A stretch of DNA of 64,000 bases from Paracoccaceae bacterium (GCA_016938875.1 JAFGTV010000047.1:38948-102947); one strand, 5' to 3'. Positions 49,799 to 61,795 are shown, counted from the stretch's first letter. Made by a program: numbers and translations. The notes: generated from the sequence alone by a model not told the origin.

Positions 49799-51289
49799 TC
49801 AAACCCCGTAGAGCGCCCCGAACTTGGCGTCCAGGTAGTCCAGCAGCGGCCCCTCGTGGGGGGCAAAGCCGCAGGCCCGTTCGATCACCTCGGCCGGTTC
49901 GTAAAGACCGCCGTGGCGCTGGACGTTTTCGCGCAGCCAGGCGGTGGCAGGCCCGGCATCGCCGCGCGCCAGATCCGCGTCCAGGGTGGGCACCGCCGCG
50001 CGCAGCGCCAGGTTCAGGCACCCGGCATAGACATTGCCCAGCGTATAGGTCGGGAAATAGCCGAACAGCCCCACCGACCAGTGCACATCCTGCAAGACGC
50101 CATGGGCGGGGGTGTCCACCGCGACCCCGAAATCATGGGCAAAGCGGGTGTTCCAGGCCTCTTCCAGGTCGGCGACCTCCAGCGTGCCGGCGATCAGTGC
50201 GCGCTCCAGGTCAAAGCGCAGCATGATGTGCAGGTTGTAATGCACCTCGTCGGCCTCGGTGCGGATATAGCCCGCATGGACCCGGTTCACCGCACCATAA
50301 AACGCATCCGCCCCGACCGCCCCGGCATCGCCAAAGGTATCGGCCATCCGACCATGCAGCCAGCCACAGAACGCGCGGCTGCGGCCCAGCTGGTTTTCGT
50401 AGATCCGGCTTTGGCTTTCATGCACGCCCATCGAGACGCCGTTGCCCAGCGGGCTCAGCGCATAGTCCGGCGCGATCCCCTGTTCATAGGCGCCATGCCC
50501 GACCTCGTGCAGGGTGGAATAGAGACAGCCCAGCGGCTCTGCCTCGTCCACGCGAGTGGTGATGCGCACATCCGCCCCCGACCCCGAGGTGAACGGATGG
50601 ACCGAGTGATCCAGCCGCCCGTGACGCCAGTCATAGCCGAAATGGGTTGCGATCTGATGCGCCACCGCCATCTGCCCCGCGGCGGGAAAAGTGCCGTGCA
50701 GGGCCGCGGGCGGGGTGGCCGCGCCCATCACCCGTTCGCGCAACTCGACCAGGCGCGGGCGCATCCGGTCAAACATCGCGCCCAGCCCGGCGGCCGTCGC
50801 CCCCGGTTCGTAATCGTCCAGCAGCGCGTCATAAAGATCGCCCCCCTGGGCCAGCGCCGCGGCTTCTTCGCGCTTGAGGCGGACCACCTCGGCCAGGGTT
50901 GGCAGGAAATGCGCCACGTCGCCTGCCGCGCGGGCCTCGGCCCAGATGCCCTGAGCGCGGCTGGTGATCCGCGCCAGTTCCGCCGACAGCGTGTCGGGCA
51001 GGCGCGTGGCGCGTTGATACGAGCGGCGGATATGGCGCAGCTGCGCGCGGCCCACATCGTCCAGCGCGCCTGCGTCGATGCCCGCCAGCCAATCGCCGAT
51101 GCGCGGGTCGGTGCGACGGCGGTGCAGCACCCCCTCCAGCGCGCCCATCTCTTCGGCGCGTTGCTGCGCGGCGCCGCGCGGCATCACCGTTTCCTGGTCC
51201 CAGCCAAGCCGGCCCATGACCTGGGCCAGGGCCTCGGTCTCGCGCTGAAAGGCCATCAGATCGTCATAGGCAGTGACGGATACGGACAT
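49799..51289 (-). CDS. M32 family metallocarboxypeptidase
   Basis: A 496-residue Taq-type carboxypeptidase. The zinc motif HEVGH lies in YSTLHEVGHGAYEQG; MRFDLERALIAGTL, GVHESQSRIYENQLGRS and the DVHWSVGLFGYFPTYTLGN block are the family signatures. It removes C-terminal amino acids from peptides in the cytoplasm. Length is standard. It starts 3 bases after the heme A synthase homologue, suggesting cotranscription. Confidence 0.95.
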   Translation of the reverse strand: MSVSVTAYDDLMAFQRETEALAQVMGRLGWDQETVMPRGAAQQRAEEMGALEGVLHRRRTDPRIGDWLAGIDAGALDDVGRAQLRHIRRSYQRATRLPDTLSAELARITSRAQGIWAEARAAGDVAHFLPTLAEVVRLKREEAAALAQGGDLYDALLDDYEPGATAAGLGAMFDRMRPRLVELRERVMGAATPPAALHGTFPAAGQMAVAHQIATHFGYDWRHGRLDHSVHPFTSGSGADVRITTRVDEAEPLGCLYSTLHEVGHGAYEQGIAPDYALSPLGNGVSMGVHESQSRIYENQLGRSRAFCGWLHGRMADTFGDAGAVGADAFYGAVNRVHAGYIRTEADEVHYNLHIMLRFDLERALIAGTLEVADLEEAWNTRFAHDFGVAVDTPAHGVLQDVHWSVGLFGYFPTYTLGNVYAGCLNLALRAAVPTLDADLARGDAGPATAWLRENVQRHGGLYEPAEVIERACGFAPHEGPLLDYLDAKFGALYGV

Positions 51290-51292
51290 GGA

Positions 51293-52414
51293 TTACCCCC
51301 GGATGGATTGCTGGATCGGATATTGCGCCAGAAAGCGCGCGCGCAGGATCATCGCCCACAGCAGCACCGCGCCCAGTTGATGGGTCAGCGCCATGTGCCA
51401 CTGCGCGGCGAACATCACCGTGGCGATACCAAGCCCCGCCTGAAGCAGCACCAGCCCGCCAACCCAGCCAAACGCCCGGCGGACCGACCGGTGCACGCTG
51501 CGCCGGGCGCGCAGCCAGGCGACGAGGCCCAGGATCAGCACCAGATAGCCCGCCCCGCGATGCAGGAATTGCACAAGGCCGGGGTTTTCAGCGAAATTTC
51601 GCCAAACGGGCTGCAGCGACAGCACATCGGGCGGCACGATCGCCCCCGCCATGGTCGGCCAGTCGGTAAAGCCACGCCCGGCGTCCAGCCCGCCCAACAG
51701 CCCGCCCAGCAGGATCTGCAAGAACGCCAGGTGCATCAACCCCGTCGCCATCCCGAAGACCGCCCCATCGCGGGCGCGGCGCGCCTGGATCAGCTCTGCC
51801 TCGGTGCGGCGCAGCTTGAAGATGAACCAGGCCAAGAGACCCAATAGCGCAAAGCCCAACCCGGTTTCGACCAACAGCCGGTAAGACGGCCCGTCGAACG
51901 GCGCCGGCGCCTGGCCCATCCCCCAGCCGGTGCCGCCCAGGGCGACGATCAACCCGCCCAGACCAAGCAGGCGCAGCGTCCAGCCCTTGGGCATCCGCCC
52001 GGCCAGGCCGAATCCCGCCAGACCCAGCAGCCAGACCCCACCGGCCAGCGGCGCCAGCATCCCGCGCGCCCATTCCCACCAGTAGATCCGCTGAAACGCC
52101 ACCAGCCCCGGACCGGGTTCGCCAAAGACGCGATAGCGTTCCATCGTCGCCAGCCAATCGCCCGGATCCAGCGGCGGGATCGCGCCCTGCACCGGGTTCC
52201 AGCCCGGCAGCACCAGCGTGTTGCCGGTCAGCCGGGCAACGCCGCCCAGAACCAGCATCGCCGCGATCAGCACAAAGAGCATCGTCAGCCAGATCCGCAC
52301 CGCACCGCGCGCGCCGCGCCGGGCGGCCCGGTCGATCGCGCCGGGCTGCACCAGGGGCTTGTCCACCGGGGCCTCGGTGCCGACCTCTTCAAAGATGCTG
52401 CGGGTCTTGCTCAT
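51293..52414 (-). CDS. ctaA: COX15/CtaA family heme A synthase homologue, altered N-terminal half
   Basis: A 373-residue, eight-helix membrane protein. Start MSKTRSIFEEVGTEAP matches alphaproteobacterial CtaA. In known CtaA/COX15 each half carries a His pair: the N-terminal half binds the haem substrate, the C-terminal half a haem b cofactor. The second half is intact (QFLHRGAGYL, ALTHQLGAVL). In the first half, the usual EWxHRxLGR is EWARGMLAPLAG and the usual TH-L-GLA is LVETGLGFAL, so both His appear to be lost, though the Glu of WWEW remains. Function is therefore uncertain: altered, or inactive. ATG 52414 chosen. Confidence 0.85.
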   Translation of the reverse strand: MSKTRSIFEEVGTEAPVDKPLVQPGAIDRAARRGARGAVRIWLTMLFVLIAAMLVLGGVARLTGNTLVLPGWNPVQGAIPPLDPGDWLATMERYRVFGEPGPGLVAFQRIYWWEWARGMLAPLAGGVWLLGLAGFGLAGRMPKGWTLRLLGLGGLIVALGGTGWGMGQAPAPFDGPSYRLLVETGLGFALLGLLAWFIFKLRRTEAELIQARRARDGAVFGMATGLMHLAFLQILLGGLLGGLDAGRGFTDWPTMAGAIVPPDVLSLQPVWRNFAENPGLVQFLHRGAGYLVLILGLVAWLRARRSVHRSVRRAFGWVGGLVLLQAGLGIATVMFAAQWHMALTHQLGAVLLWAMILRARFLAQYPIQQSIRG

Positions 52415-52471
52415 GGCGCTCCCTTCCATGTTGCGCGCGGCAGACTAGGCCCGCGCGCGCCGGCCTTCAAG

Positions 52472-53218
52472 TCACTCCGCGCGGTCATCGCCCGTGCGCG
52501 CCCGCGTCAATTGCCGCAGGATCCCGTGCAGGATCTGCACATCTCCCCGGGTCATCGGCATCCTGCTCCACAGGTTGCGCAGGGTGCGTTTCATGCCGGG
52601 CGCCTTGGTCTGGGGGTAAAAGAACCCCGCCTCGTCCAGACGCGTCTCGTAATGCTCGGCCAGTTTCTCGACCTCCAGCACGGTGGCGGGGTCGGCGCCG
52701 GCCATCTCCATCCGCTCGGGGATGATATCGGCGCCCTGGCGGCGCCACTCATAGGCGGTCAGCAACACGCATTGCCCCAGGTTGAGCGAGGCGAATTGCG
52801 GGTTCACCGGGACCGAGATGATCGCATTGGCCCGCGCGATATCGTCGTTTTCCAGCCCCGCGCGTTCCGGCCCGAACAGGACCGCCACCCGGCGCCCCTG
52901 GCCGATCATCGCGCGGGCCTGTTCCATCGCGCGTTCGGGGGTCACGATCGGCTTGGTCAGGCCCCGGCCCCGCGCAGTGGTGGCAAAGACATAGTCGCAA
53001 TCGGCCACCGCCTGGGGGGTGGTGGTGAAAATCCCCGCATCGTCCAGCAACCGCCCCGCCCCCGAGGCCAGCGCCACCGCGCGCGGATTGGGCCAGCCAT
53101 CGCGCGGATCGACCAGCCGCATCCGGTCCAGCCCGAAATTCCACATCGCGCGCGCGGCCGCGCCGATATTCTCGCCCATCTGCGGGCGCACGAGGACAAA
53201 GGCGGGCTGGTCTTGCAT
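52472..53218 (-). CDS. trmJ: tRNA (cytidine/uridine-2'-O-)-methyltransferase TrmJ
   Basis: A 248-residue SPOUT methyltransferase that modifies position 32 of tRNAs. FVLVRPQMGENIGAAARAMW at the N-terminus, the knot blocks VAVLFGPERAGLEN and ISVPVNPQFASLNLGQCVLL, and a C-terminal helix with RTLRNLWSRMPMT are diagnostic of TrmJ. ATG 53218 is preferred over 53224 because of its better-spaced GGAAG site. Confidence 0.93.
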   Translation of the reverse strand: MQDQPAFVLVRPQMGENIGAAARAMWNFGLDRMRLVDPRDGWPNPRAVALASGAGRLLDDAGIFTTTPQAVADCDYVFATTARGRGLTKPIVTPERAMEQARAMIGQGRRVAVLFGPERAGLENDDIARANAIISVPVNPQFASLNLGQCVLLTAYEWRRQGADIIPERMEMAGADPATVLEVEKLAEHYETRLDEAGFFYPQTKAPGMKRTLRNLWSRMPMTRGDVQILHGILRQLTRARTGDDRAE

Positions 53219-53348
53219 GGGCATTCTTCCGGCTGGGTTCGGGGGCGGTGATACGCGCACGCGGCCCGCGGTTCAAGCGCCCTGCCCCCATAGCCAACCG
53301 CGCCAAACCCCGCTATAGCGTCGCAAAACACGGCACGGAGTTCCCGTC

Positions 53349-53969
53349 ATGACAGCCCCCGAGCGCCCGCAGATCTATCTTGTCACCCCGCCCGCCTTTG
53401 ACCTGGACAGCTTTCCCGACCGGCTGGCGGCGGTGCTGGACAGCCATGAGATCGCCTGTTTGCGCCTGTCCCTGGCCACCCGCGACGAGGATCAGGTCGC
53501 CCGCGCCGCCGACATCCTGCGCGAGATCGCCCATGCCCGCGACATCGCCATCGCCATCGAGACCCATGTCGGCATGGTCGAGCGGCTGGGCCTGGACGGG
53601 GTGCATCTGACCGACGGGGCGCGCAGCGTGCGCCAGACCCGCAAGGCACTGGGCGCGGAGGCCATCGTTGGCGCATTTTGCGGCACATCGCGCCATGACG
53701 GGATGACCGCGGGCGAGGCGGGCGCCGATTACGTGTCCTTTGGCCCGGTAGGCAGCAGCGGGCTGGGCGACGGCACCCGGGCCGAGAGGGACATGTTCGC
53801 CTGGTGGTCCGAGGTCATCGAAGTGCCCGTCGTGGCCGAGGGCGCCCTGGACGAAGAAACCATCGCCAGTTTTGCGCCCGTCACGGATTTCTTCGCCATC
53901 GGCGAGGAAATCTGGCGCCAGGACGATGCCGTGGCCGCCCTGGGCCGGTTGATCGCGGCGATGGGCTGA
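53349..53969 (+). CDS. ThiE-like (thiamine phosphate synthase superfamily) protein, activity doubtful
   Basis: A 206-residue TIM-barrel protein. IYLVTPPAFDLDSF, IAIETHVGMVERLGLDGVHL, GAFCGTSRHDGMTAGEAGAD and DYVSFGPVGSSG follow the ThiE order of strands. But the canonical catalytic blocks are changed: QLRxK (pyrophosphate lysine) reads CLRLSLATRD, VNDR is IETH, and GPxFxTxTK is GPVGSSGLGDGT. So it is a homologue of thiamine phosphate synthase, probably with another role, such as TenI-like. No thiamine genes and no TPP riboswitch nearby. Confidence 0.78.
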   Translation: MTAPERPQIYLVTPPAFDLDSFPDRLAAVLDSHEIACLRLSLATRDEDQVARAADILREIAHARDIAIAIETHVGMVERLGLDGVHLTDGARSVRQTRKALGAEAIVGAFCGTSRHDGMTAGEAGADYVSFGPVGSSGLGDGTRAERDMFAWWSEVIEVPVVAEGALDEETIASFAPVTDFFAIGEEIWRQDDAVAALGRLIAAMG

Positions 53970-53990
53970 CACCGCACAGGCCGGACCGGC

Positions 53991-54824
53991 CTAGGCCGGT
54001 TGCGCGACCGGATCGGGCATCGCGCTGCGCACCGCCGCCTCGCAGGCCCGGGCCAGCGCCTTGCGGTCGGGGAAATCGGCGACCTTCAGGGGCGGGTGAT
54101 AGACCACCTCGACCCCGCCCTGGGGGTGGGCGGCCAACACCTTCAGCAGATGCGGGCCGAACTCCATCCCGCCCCACCAGCCATAGAATCGCGGATCCTG
54201 CCCCGGCGGCGCGGTATAGATCACCGTCACCGGCTGCACATGCAGGATGTCGCGCAGCGGCGCGGAAAAGAACGCGGCGAACAGCGTGGTCTTGAAGCTC
54301 AGCACCCGCCGCCCGTCGGTCGAGGTGCCCTCGGGAAAGAACAACAGCTTGTGCCCCGCCGTCAGCCGCTCTTCGAAGAGATCGTGATGCTGCCTTGCCT
54401 CGCGCCGGTCGCGGTTGATGAACACCGTGCCGGTGGCGCGCGCCAGCCACCCGATGCCGGGCCAGCCCGCCACCTCGGACTTGGAAACGAAATAGATCCG
54501 CTTGCGCGCGTTCAGCGTGAAAATATCCAGCCAGGACGCATGGTTGGCCACCACCGCCCCACGTGCGCGCATCTGCGTGCCGCGCACCCGATAGCGGATC
54601 CCCAGGATGACAAACGCCATCCGGCAAACGAATTGCGTGATGAACGGCGTCACCGGCCGGTGCCAGCCAAAGAGCGGCCGCTCGACCAGCCGCACCAGCA
54701 CCAAGAGCGCCAGGCAACCAAAGGTGACCGTCCCCAGCGCCGCCCCGCGCCAGGCAACCCGCACCCACCCCAGCGGCCCGATCGGCGGGGCCTGCGGCGG
54801 CACGTCACCGGCCCACGGGGTCAT
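53991..54824 (-). CDS. olsA: 1-acylglycerol-3-phosphate-type acyltransferase, ornithine lipid synthesis
   Basis: A 277-residue membrane-associated acyltransferase of the PlsC fold. The catalytic HX4D lies in VVANHASWLDIFTL; FFPEGTSTDG is the second motif. Two hydrophobic segments near the N-terminus anchor it. OlsA O-acylates lyso-ornithine lipid to give ornithine lipid. It directly follows olsB (4-base overlap), which sets its role. A long acidic/His-rich tail is not seen. Confidence 0.92.
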   Translation of the reverse strand: MTPWAGDVPPQAPPIGPLGWVRVAWRGAALGTVTFGCLALLVLVRLVERPLFGWHRPVTPFITQFVCRMAFVILGIRYRVRGTQMRARGAVVANHASWLDIFTLNARKRIYFVSKSEVAGWPGIGWLARATGTVFINRDRREARQHHDLFEERLTAGHKLLFFPEGTSTDGRRVLSFKTTLFAAFFSAPLRDILHVQPVTVIYTAPPGQDPRFYGWWGGMEFGPHLLKVLAAHPQGGVEVVYHPPLKVADFPDRKALARACEAAVRSAMPDPVAQPA

Positions 54825-55597
54825 CCCCGGCCCCGCGTATACCGCGCCTGGGCCTTGGCGTTCATCTGTGCGGTATCCATCAGCAGGCACACATCGGTGG
54901 TGTTGAAGGCCCGGTCGATGAACGCCCCCTCGCCCACAAAGCCGCCCAGCCGCAGATAGGCCTTGATCAGCGGCGGCATCGCCAGAATCGCGCGGCGCCG
55001 GTCGATGGCCGCCTCGGGCATCAGCTCCATGGTCTGGAAATGCGCGGGCTGAACCCGCACCCGCAGGGGTTCCGGCGCCAGATAGCGGTGGTGCAGCAGG
55101 CTGAGCGGTTCGGCCAGCGTGTTGACATCGGTGCCGTGGAAACTGGCCACGCCGAACAGGATGTCGACGCCCCGCTGCATCACGTAATCGGCCAGCCCGT
55201 TCCACAGATGATAAAGCGCGGTGCCCCCGCGATAGTCGCGATGCACGCAGGATCGCCCCAGCTCCAGCAACTTGCGCCCGCTTTGCTTGAGCACGGTCAG
55301 ATCGTATTCATCCTCGGTATAGAACCGGCCCAGCTCGGCGGCGCGTTCGCCGGTCAACAGCCGGTACACCCCCACCACATGATCCAGCGCGGCGGCATCG
55401 CGGCGGGTATCGACCAGGACCAGGTGATCGTAATGGGGGTCGAACGCGTCGCGCTCCAGCCGGTTGGCATGATCCACCATCGCGCCGTCACCGCCCAGTT
55501 CGGACACGAACACCTCATAGCGCAGCCGCTGGGCGGCGCGCAGGTCGTCCTCGGTCTCGGCCAGCCGCAGCTGGAAATGGTCCTCGGGCGGGTGCAT
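54821..55597 (-). CDS. olsB: L-ornithine N-alpha-acyltransferase OlsB
   Basis: A 258-residue GNAT-fold enzyme that puts a 3-hydroxy fatty acid on ornithine, the first step to phosphorus-free ornithine lipids. LRYEVFVSELGGDG, DHLVLVD, VGVYRLLTGE, FYTEDEYDLTVL, ELGRSCVHRDYRGGTALYHLW and DILFGVASFHGTDVN are OlsB signatures. Start ATG 55597. Coupled to olsA. Confidence 0.95.
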   Translation of the reverse strand: MHPPEDHFQLRLAETEDDLRAAQRLRYEVFVSELGGDGAMVDHANRLERDAFDPHYDHLVLVDTRRDAAALDHVVGVYRLLTGERAAELGRFYTEDEYDLTVLKQSGRKLLELGRSCVHRDYRGGTALYHLWNGLADYVMQRGVDILFGVASFHGTDVNTLAEPLSLLHHRYLAPEPLRVRVQPAHFQTMELMPEAAIDRRRAILAMPPLIKAYLRLGGFVGEGAFIDRAFNTTDVCLLMDTAQMNAKAQARYTRGRG

Positions 55598-55741
55598 GAA
55601 AGGGGCTCGGGCCAGTTATGGGCAATCTGCGCGCCTTCTAGGGCGGCGCGGGGGCAAGTGCAACCGCCGCCCTGATGCCGATGCCGTGGCGTTAACCCTG
55701 CATTAACGATGTTGCGCCACCTTGGGGCAAAGATCCCAGCC

Positions 55742-55924
55742 TCAGGACTCGTATACCGGCATGAGCTCTACCCGCGTCCCGTCGATCACCACCTTGCCCG
55801 CATCGCGGAAATTCACCGTGATCCGCGCGCCGATCACCGATTGCACCTGTCCCAACCCCCAATCGGGCTGGCCGGGATGGCGCACCAGCATGCCGGGCTC
55901 CAACATCGCGTTCATCGGCTGCAT
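55742..55924 (-). CDS. DUF3553 family protein, 60 residues
   Basis: A short beta-barrel-like (SH3/CarD-type) domain: GMLVRHPGQPDWGLGQVQSV, then NFRDAGKVVIDGTRVELMPV. DUF3553 occurs alone or at the end of UvrD-like helicases. ATG 55924 has an AAGGAGAG site 5-8 bases upstream; ATGs at 55915 and 55906 are alternatives. Divergent from chpT, 32 bp between starts. Confidence 0.85.
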   Translation of the reverse strand: MQPMNAMLEPGMLVRHPGQPDWGLGQVQSVIGARITVNFRDAGKVVIDGTRVELMPVYES

Positions 55925-55956
55925 CGGCTCTCTCCTTGCTCGGGGGGGCGCGGGCC

Positions 55957-56562
55957 ATGTCTGACTTGACGGCGCTTGTCGGCTCGCGCATTTGCCATGA
56001 CCTTATCAACCCGCTGGGCGCGATCGGCAATGGCATGGAATTGCTGGCCATGTCGGCGCCCGCCGCCGCCGGCGTCACCGGGGCCGAGGAAATGGCCCTG
56101 ATCTCGGACAGCGTGGCGCGGGCAAACGCGCGCATCCGCATGTTCCGCCTGGCCTTTGGCGCCGCCCCGCCCGAGGCCCGCGTTGCCGGGCATGAGCTGT
56201 GCGAGATCCTGGCCGAATGTTACGGCGGTGGGCGGCTCAGCATCACCGCCGATCCCCCGGCCGACATGCCCCGCACCCTGGCCAAGATCGCCCTGCTGGC
56301 GGTGCTGTGTGCCGAAACCGCCCTGCCGCGGGGCGGCCGGATCGCCCTGCGCAGCACGCCGGGCGGCATGACCCTGACCGCCGACGGCCCGCGCCTGACG
56401 CTGGAGCCGCGGCTTTGGGCGCCCCTGGCCGACGCCTGCCCGCCCCCCGATGGCCTGCGCGCGGCCGAGGTTCAGTTCGCCCTGCTGCCCCGGGCCGTCC
56501 TGGACTGCGGGCGACAGCTGGCGATCGGCCAGGACGACACCCGCCTGACGCTGAGCTTTTAG
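55957..56562 (+). CDS. chpT: Histidine phosphotransferase ChpT
   Basis: A 201-residue HPt protein that relays phosphate from the hybrid kinase CckA to the cell-cycle regulator CtrA and to CpdR. The phosphorylated His sits in LVGSRICHDLINPLGAIGNG, the ChpT signature, in a degenerate HisKA dimerisation helix; a non-catalytic HATPase-like domain follows. Length matches the Rhodobacteraceae form (about 200). ATG 55957 chosen. Convergent with proA. Confidence 0.92.
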   Translation: MSDLTALVGSRICHDLINPLGAIGNGMELLAMSAPAAAGVTGAEEMALISDSVARANARIRMFRLAFGAAPPEARVAGHELCEILAECYGGGRLSITADPPADMPRTLAKIALLAVLCAETALPRGGRIALRSTPGGMTLTADGPRLTLEPRLWAPLADACPPPDGLRAAEVQFALLPRAVLDCGRQLAIGQDDTRLTLSF

Positions 56563-56635
56563 CCGCGCCCCGGCGCCTCTTCTTGGCGCGATTGCCTAAG
56601 GATCCGGGCCCCCACCCGGGCGGGGGCTGGCAGGT

Positions 56636-57897
56636 TCAGGCGCGGATCGTGCCCGCGCCCTCGACCAGGTATTTGAAACTGGTCAGCTGTGCGGCCCCCA
56701 CCGGCCCGCGCGCATGCAGCTTGCCGGTGGCGATGCCGATCTCGGCGCCCATGCCGAACTCTCCGCCATCGGCGAACTGGGTCGAGGCGTTGCGCATCAG
56801 GATCGCACTGTCCAGCCGTTCAAAGAAATGCGCGGCGGCCGCGTCGTCCTCGGTCAGGATGGCATCGGTATGCCCCGAACCAAAGCGGCGGATATGCGCG
56901 ATCGCGGCGTCGATATCGTCGACCACCCGCGCCGCGATATCCATGTCCAGGTATTCCCGGCCCCAATCGGCATCCGTCGCAGGCTGCGTTCCAGGCAGCC
57001 CGGCCAGCGTCTCATCGGCATGGACCCGCACCCCGGCGGCCACCAAGGCGGCCACCAGGTCGGCCCCCAGCGTATCGGCCACGTCGCGGTGCACCAGCAG
57101 GCATTCGGCGGCGCCGCAGATCCCGGTGCGCCGGGTCTTGGCGTTCAGCACGACCTCCAGCGCCTTTCGCGGATCGGCGGCGCGGTCCACATAGATGTGC
57201 ACGATCCCCTCCAGGTGGGCAAAGACCGGCACCCGGGCCTCGCGCTGCACCAGACCGACCAGCCCCTTGCCGCCGCGCGGCACGATCACGTCGATCGTGT
57301 CGGTCATGCCCAGCATTTCCGACACCGCCGCGCGGTCGCGCGTGGGCACCCTCTGGATCGCATCCTCGGGCAGGCCGGCGGCGCGCAGCCCCTCGACCAG
57401 GCAGGCATGCAGCGCGCCCGAGGAATGGAAACTCTCCGATCCGCCGCGCAGGATCACCGCGTTGCCGGCCTTCAGGCACAGCGCGCCGGCATCGACGGTC
57501 ACGTTGGGGCGGCTTTCATAGATCACGCCGATCACGCCCAGCGGCGTGCGCACCCGGCGGATATGCAGCCCCGAGGGCATGTCCCATTCGGCGATCACCT
57601 CGCCCACCGGATCGGGCTGGGCGGCCACGGTGCGCAGCCCGGCGACGATCCCGCCCAGGCGCGCCTCGTCCAGTTTCAGCCGGTCCAGCATGGCCGGGCT
57701 CAGCCCCTTGTCGCGGGCAAACGCCATGTCCTGCGCGTTGGCGGCCAGGATCGCGTCGCGGCGCGCCAGCACCGCGTCGGCGGCGGCCTCGAGGGCGGCG
57801 CGCTTGGCGGCGGGATCGGCAAAGGCCAGGGTGGCGGCGGCGGCCTTGGCGCGCGCGCCCAGATCGGCCATCATCGCGGGAATGTCGCTGTGTTGTG

Positions 57898-57901
<4 letters not shown>
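56636..57901 (-). CDS. proA: Gamma-glutamyl phosphate reductase
   Basis: A 421-residue NADPH-dependent reductase converting glutamyl 5-phosphate to glutamate 5-semialdehyde in proline synthesis. [40 protein letters not shown] and the catalytic Cys in [13 protein letters not shown] are present. ATG 57901 overlaps the proB stop by 4 bases. A GC-rich palindrome follows the stop (56608-56627) and may terminate the operon. Confidence 0.96.
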
Positions 57902-60565
<2,664 letters not shown>

Positions 60566-60568
60566 CGC

Positions 60569-61108
60569 CTAGACCATCTTGCGCAGGTAGGTCCAGGTGG
60601 CGACCTTGGCCTGGCGCGCCACCGAATAGGCCTCGGCGTCGCCGATATACTCGAACCCCGCATTGGTCAGCACCCGCGCCGACCCGGGGTTGTCCTGAAA
60701 CACCTCGGCAAAAATCGTGCGGGCGGCATGCGGATTGGCCGCCAGCAGGGCCGCGACGGCCTCGGACGCAATGCCTGTGCCCCACATCGCGGGCGCGACC
60801 CAATAGCCGATCTCGGATTGCGCGCGCTCCATCCGGTCCAGTGCGATCACGCCCAGCACGCCCGACAGGCCCTGCCCGGTGCCCTCCATGACCCAGACAT
60901 CCTCGGTCCGGTCAGGATCGAGGGCCCGTTCGATGAACCCCTCGATCGCGCCGGGGGGCATCGGGTGCGGGATCGAGCGGGTATAGCGCGCCACCCGTTC
61001 GTCGCCCGCATAGAGCCGCAACGGCCCCGCATCCGCCGCACAGACGGGGCGCAATGCAAAGCGTTCCGCCGTGATGACGGGTTGGTCGGAAACCGTGTCC
61101 AGGGTCAT
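60569..61108 (-). CDS. GNAT family N-acetyltransferase (second of pair)
   Basis: A 179-residue RimJ/RimL-like protein: ITAERFALRPVCAADAGPLR, IGYWVAPAMWGTGIASEAVA (acetyl-CoA loop) and FQDNPGSARVLTNAGFEYIG. ATG 61108 begins the conserved start and overlaps the LysE-type stop by 4 bases. RimJ/L relatives acetylate ribosomal protein N-termini, and the ribosomal context is suggestive, but this is inference. Confidence 0.9.
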   Translation of the reverse strand: MTLDTVSDQPVITAERFALRPVCAADAGPLRLYAGDERVARYTRSIPHPMPPGAIEGFIERALDPDRTEDVWVMEGTGQGLSGVLGVIALDRMERAQSEIGYWVAPAMWGTGIASEAVAALLAANPHAARTIFAEVFQDNPGSARVLTNAGFEYIGDAEAYSVARQAKVATWTYLRKMV

Positions 61109-61710
61109 GCTTTCCCTCCTCCGAAAAGCGCGTAGGCAACGCTGGCGACCGTCAGGCCAGCCAGTGCCCACATCAGGTATTTCTCGACCGGGCGGCCTGC
61201 GACCGTCCGGGCGATGCGTTCGCCCCCATACGTCCAGGCCGGGTGCAACACGCCCTGGCAGACCAGTAAACAGATGGCGATGATCGCCGTGGCCTGCAAG
61301 GCGGGGGTGTCGGGTGTGACGAACCCGGTGAACGCGGTCGCGATCACCGCCCAGGCCTTGGGGTTGAGCGGATGCACGATCAGCCCCGCCGCGAATCCCG
61401 GTGCCTGCCCCCCCGCCAGGCCCGGCGACAACCGCGCATTGGCCACCCGCCACGCCAGCCAGCAGATATAGGCCGCCGACGCCCATTTCAGCCCGGCAAA
61501 CAGCCACGGCACCTGCCCGGCCAGCGACAACAGCCCCAGCCCGGCAGGCCAGATCAGCAACTGCTTGCCCAACGCCACCCCCGCCACGAACGGCAGCGCC
61601 GCGCGCAGCCCAAAGCGCGCGCCGGTGGCCATCAATGCCATGTTGGCCGGCCCCGGCGTGGCGACCTGACTGACCGCGAAGACCAGGAACGAGGCAGTTG
61701 CAACGCCCAT
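61105..61710 (-). CDS. LysE family translocator
   Basis: A 201-residue, six-helix exporter of the LysE/RhtB family: QVATPGPANMALMATGARFG near residues 15-34, VHPLNPKAWAVIATAFTGFV in the middle and a C-terminal KYLMWALAGLTVASVAYALF. It probably exports an amino acid or homoserine-like compound. An AAGGAG site is 8-9 bases before the ATG. The rpmA terminator ends only about 21 bases upstream, so it needs readthrough or a promoter inside rpmA. Confidence 0.88.
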   Translation of the reverse strand: MGVATASFLVFAVSQVATPGPANMALMATGARFGLRAALPFVAGVALGKQLLIWPAGLGLLSLAGQVPWLFAGLKWASAAYICWLAWRVANARLSPGLAGGQAPGFAAGLIVHPLNPKAWAVIATAFTGFVTPDTPALQATAIIAICLLVCQGVLHPAWTYGGERIARTVAGRPVEKYLMWALAGLTVASVAYALFGGGKA

Positions 61711-61730
61711 AGGCTGGGCTCCTTGTTGCC

Positions 61731-61768
61731 GAAAACAAAATGGGGGACCGGCGGTGCGCCGATCCCCC
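61731..61768 (-). terminator. Rho-independent terminator of rplU-rpmA
   Basis: 12-bp stem (61742-61753 with 61757-61768), one G-U wobble in the RNA, 3-base loop, then ATTTTGTTTT on the minus strand. 27 bases after the rpmA stop. Confidence 0.85.
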
Positions 61769-61795
61769 TGAATTGTCCATACCTTGGGTTTCGGC

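Noticed and set aside
53200..53348. A TPP riboswitch before the ThiE-like gene
   Set aside because: The thi-box core (CUGAGA and ACCUGA-like elements) is not seen, and only about 130 bp of space is available before a gene on the other strand.
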